DNA of 5,161 bases. Source: an uncultured Emergencia sp. (GTDB taxonomy: Bacteria; Bacillota; Clostridia; Peptostreptococcales; Anaerovoracaceae). The stretch is from the NCBI GenBank assembly GCA_902476665.1, contig CABSEO010000184.1, positions 1 to 5,161 on the forward strand, in the 5' to 3' direction. Within the stretch, counting starts at the first letter, position 1; the number at the start of each line of letters is the position of its first letter. Of this stretch, positions 5,080-5,161 are shown in pieces. Made by a program: the position numbers and the translations under genes. Below the pieces are notes generated by a model, which had not been told where the DNA came from, made no database searches, and saw only the letters and a program-made list of their open reading frames with translations.

Positions 5080-5161
5080 TATTCACCTCATCTTCATTAT
5101 ATGCAACACCAATTGTGGCAAGTTCCTTCATCTTGCGCCCAATTTTCTCAACTACAATAAC
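5060..5161 (-). CDS. Possible 3' end of an unidentified gene, cut by window edge
   Basis: This is the only minus-strand frame open from the right edge; the other two have stops within a few codons. It gives 33 residues, including VEKIGRKMKELATIGVAY and a tail of NEDEVNNGQKIY, ending at TGA 5062-5060. The frame overlaps the HTH start by 20 bp, and the HTH ribosome binding site lies inside it, as in tightly packed operons. There is too little to assign a family, and a stretch this short can be open by chance. Confidence 0.4.
   Translation of the reverse strand, partial: VIVVEKIGRKMKELATIGVAYNEDEVNNGQKIY

Noticed and set aside
5096..5121. Perfect TATAAT (5101-5096) with TTGCCA (5121-5116) as promoter of the small HTH gene
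   Set aside because: The spacer is only 14 nt and the transcript would start about 10 nt before the ATG, leaving hardly any leader; the boxes may just be part of the upstream reading frame.

Overview
The window looks like chromosome from a low-to-mid GC Firmicute, most likely a Lachnospiraceae-type Clostridium. The grounds are strong AGGAGG-type ribosome binding sites, a TTG start behind a full AGGAGGTGA, A/T-rich intergenic DNA, MnmM (YtqB family), which is typical of Gram-positives, and a small lipoprotein resembling the DUF4854 family that I associate with Lachnospiraceae. Every confident gene is on the minus strand, so the window reads right to left. I see no tRNA, rRNA, CRISPR array, insertion sequence or prophage structural gene, and no gene-free stretch over 300 bases.

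From the right edge: the last codons of a possible unidentified gene (5161-5060) overlap the start of a 75-residue Cro/CI-type HTH regulator (5079-4852). A 92-bp gap with a possible promoter leads to a 139-residue secreted lipoprotein (4759-4340). That unit ends at a long inverted repeat (4253-4300), which can act as a terminator in both directions. A possible 46-residue plus-strand ORF (4135-4275) would converge on the same hairpin, but it is uncertain.

The core is a compact minus-strand operon, probably transcribed from a promoter at 4226-4198. It encodes an RNase J-like (beta-CASP) metallo-beta-lactamase-fold hydrolase (4090-2927), the tRNA wobble-uridine methyltransferase MnmM (2903-2322) and a 487-residue protein with an N-terminal HTH and a roughly 370-residue C-terminal part that I cannot assign (2307-844). 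The gaps are 23 and 14 bp, and a clear intrinsic terminator follows at 790-746. Two of the three genes concern RNA metabolism. The third is probably a DNA-binding sensor or regulator whose signal is unknown.

The left end begins a separate minus-strand unit: the first 220 codons of a sodium/glutamate symporter (ESS/GltS family) gene cut by the window edge. It has its own promoter and an 18-bp dyad at the predicted transcription start, a plausible operator. The neighbouring HTH protein is a candidate ligand for it, but nothing in the sequence proves that.

Overall this is ordinary core-genome sequence. The large HTH protein with an unassigned C-terminal region, locked into an operon with MnmM, is the item closest to something undescribed.
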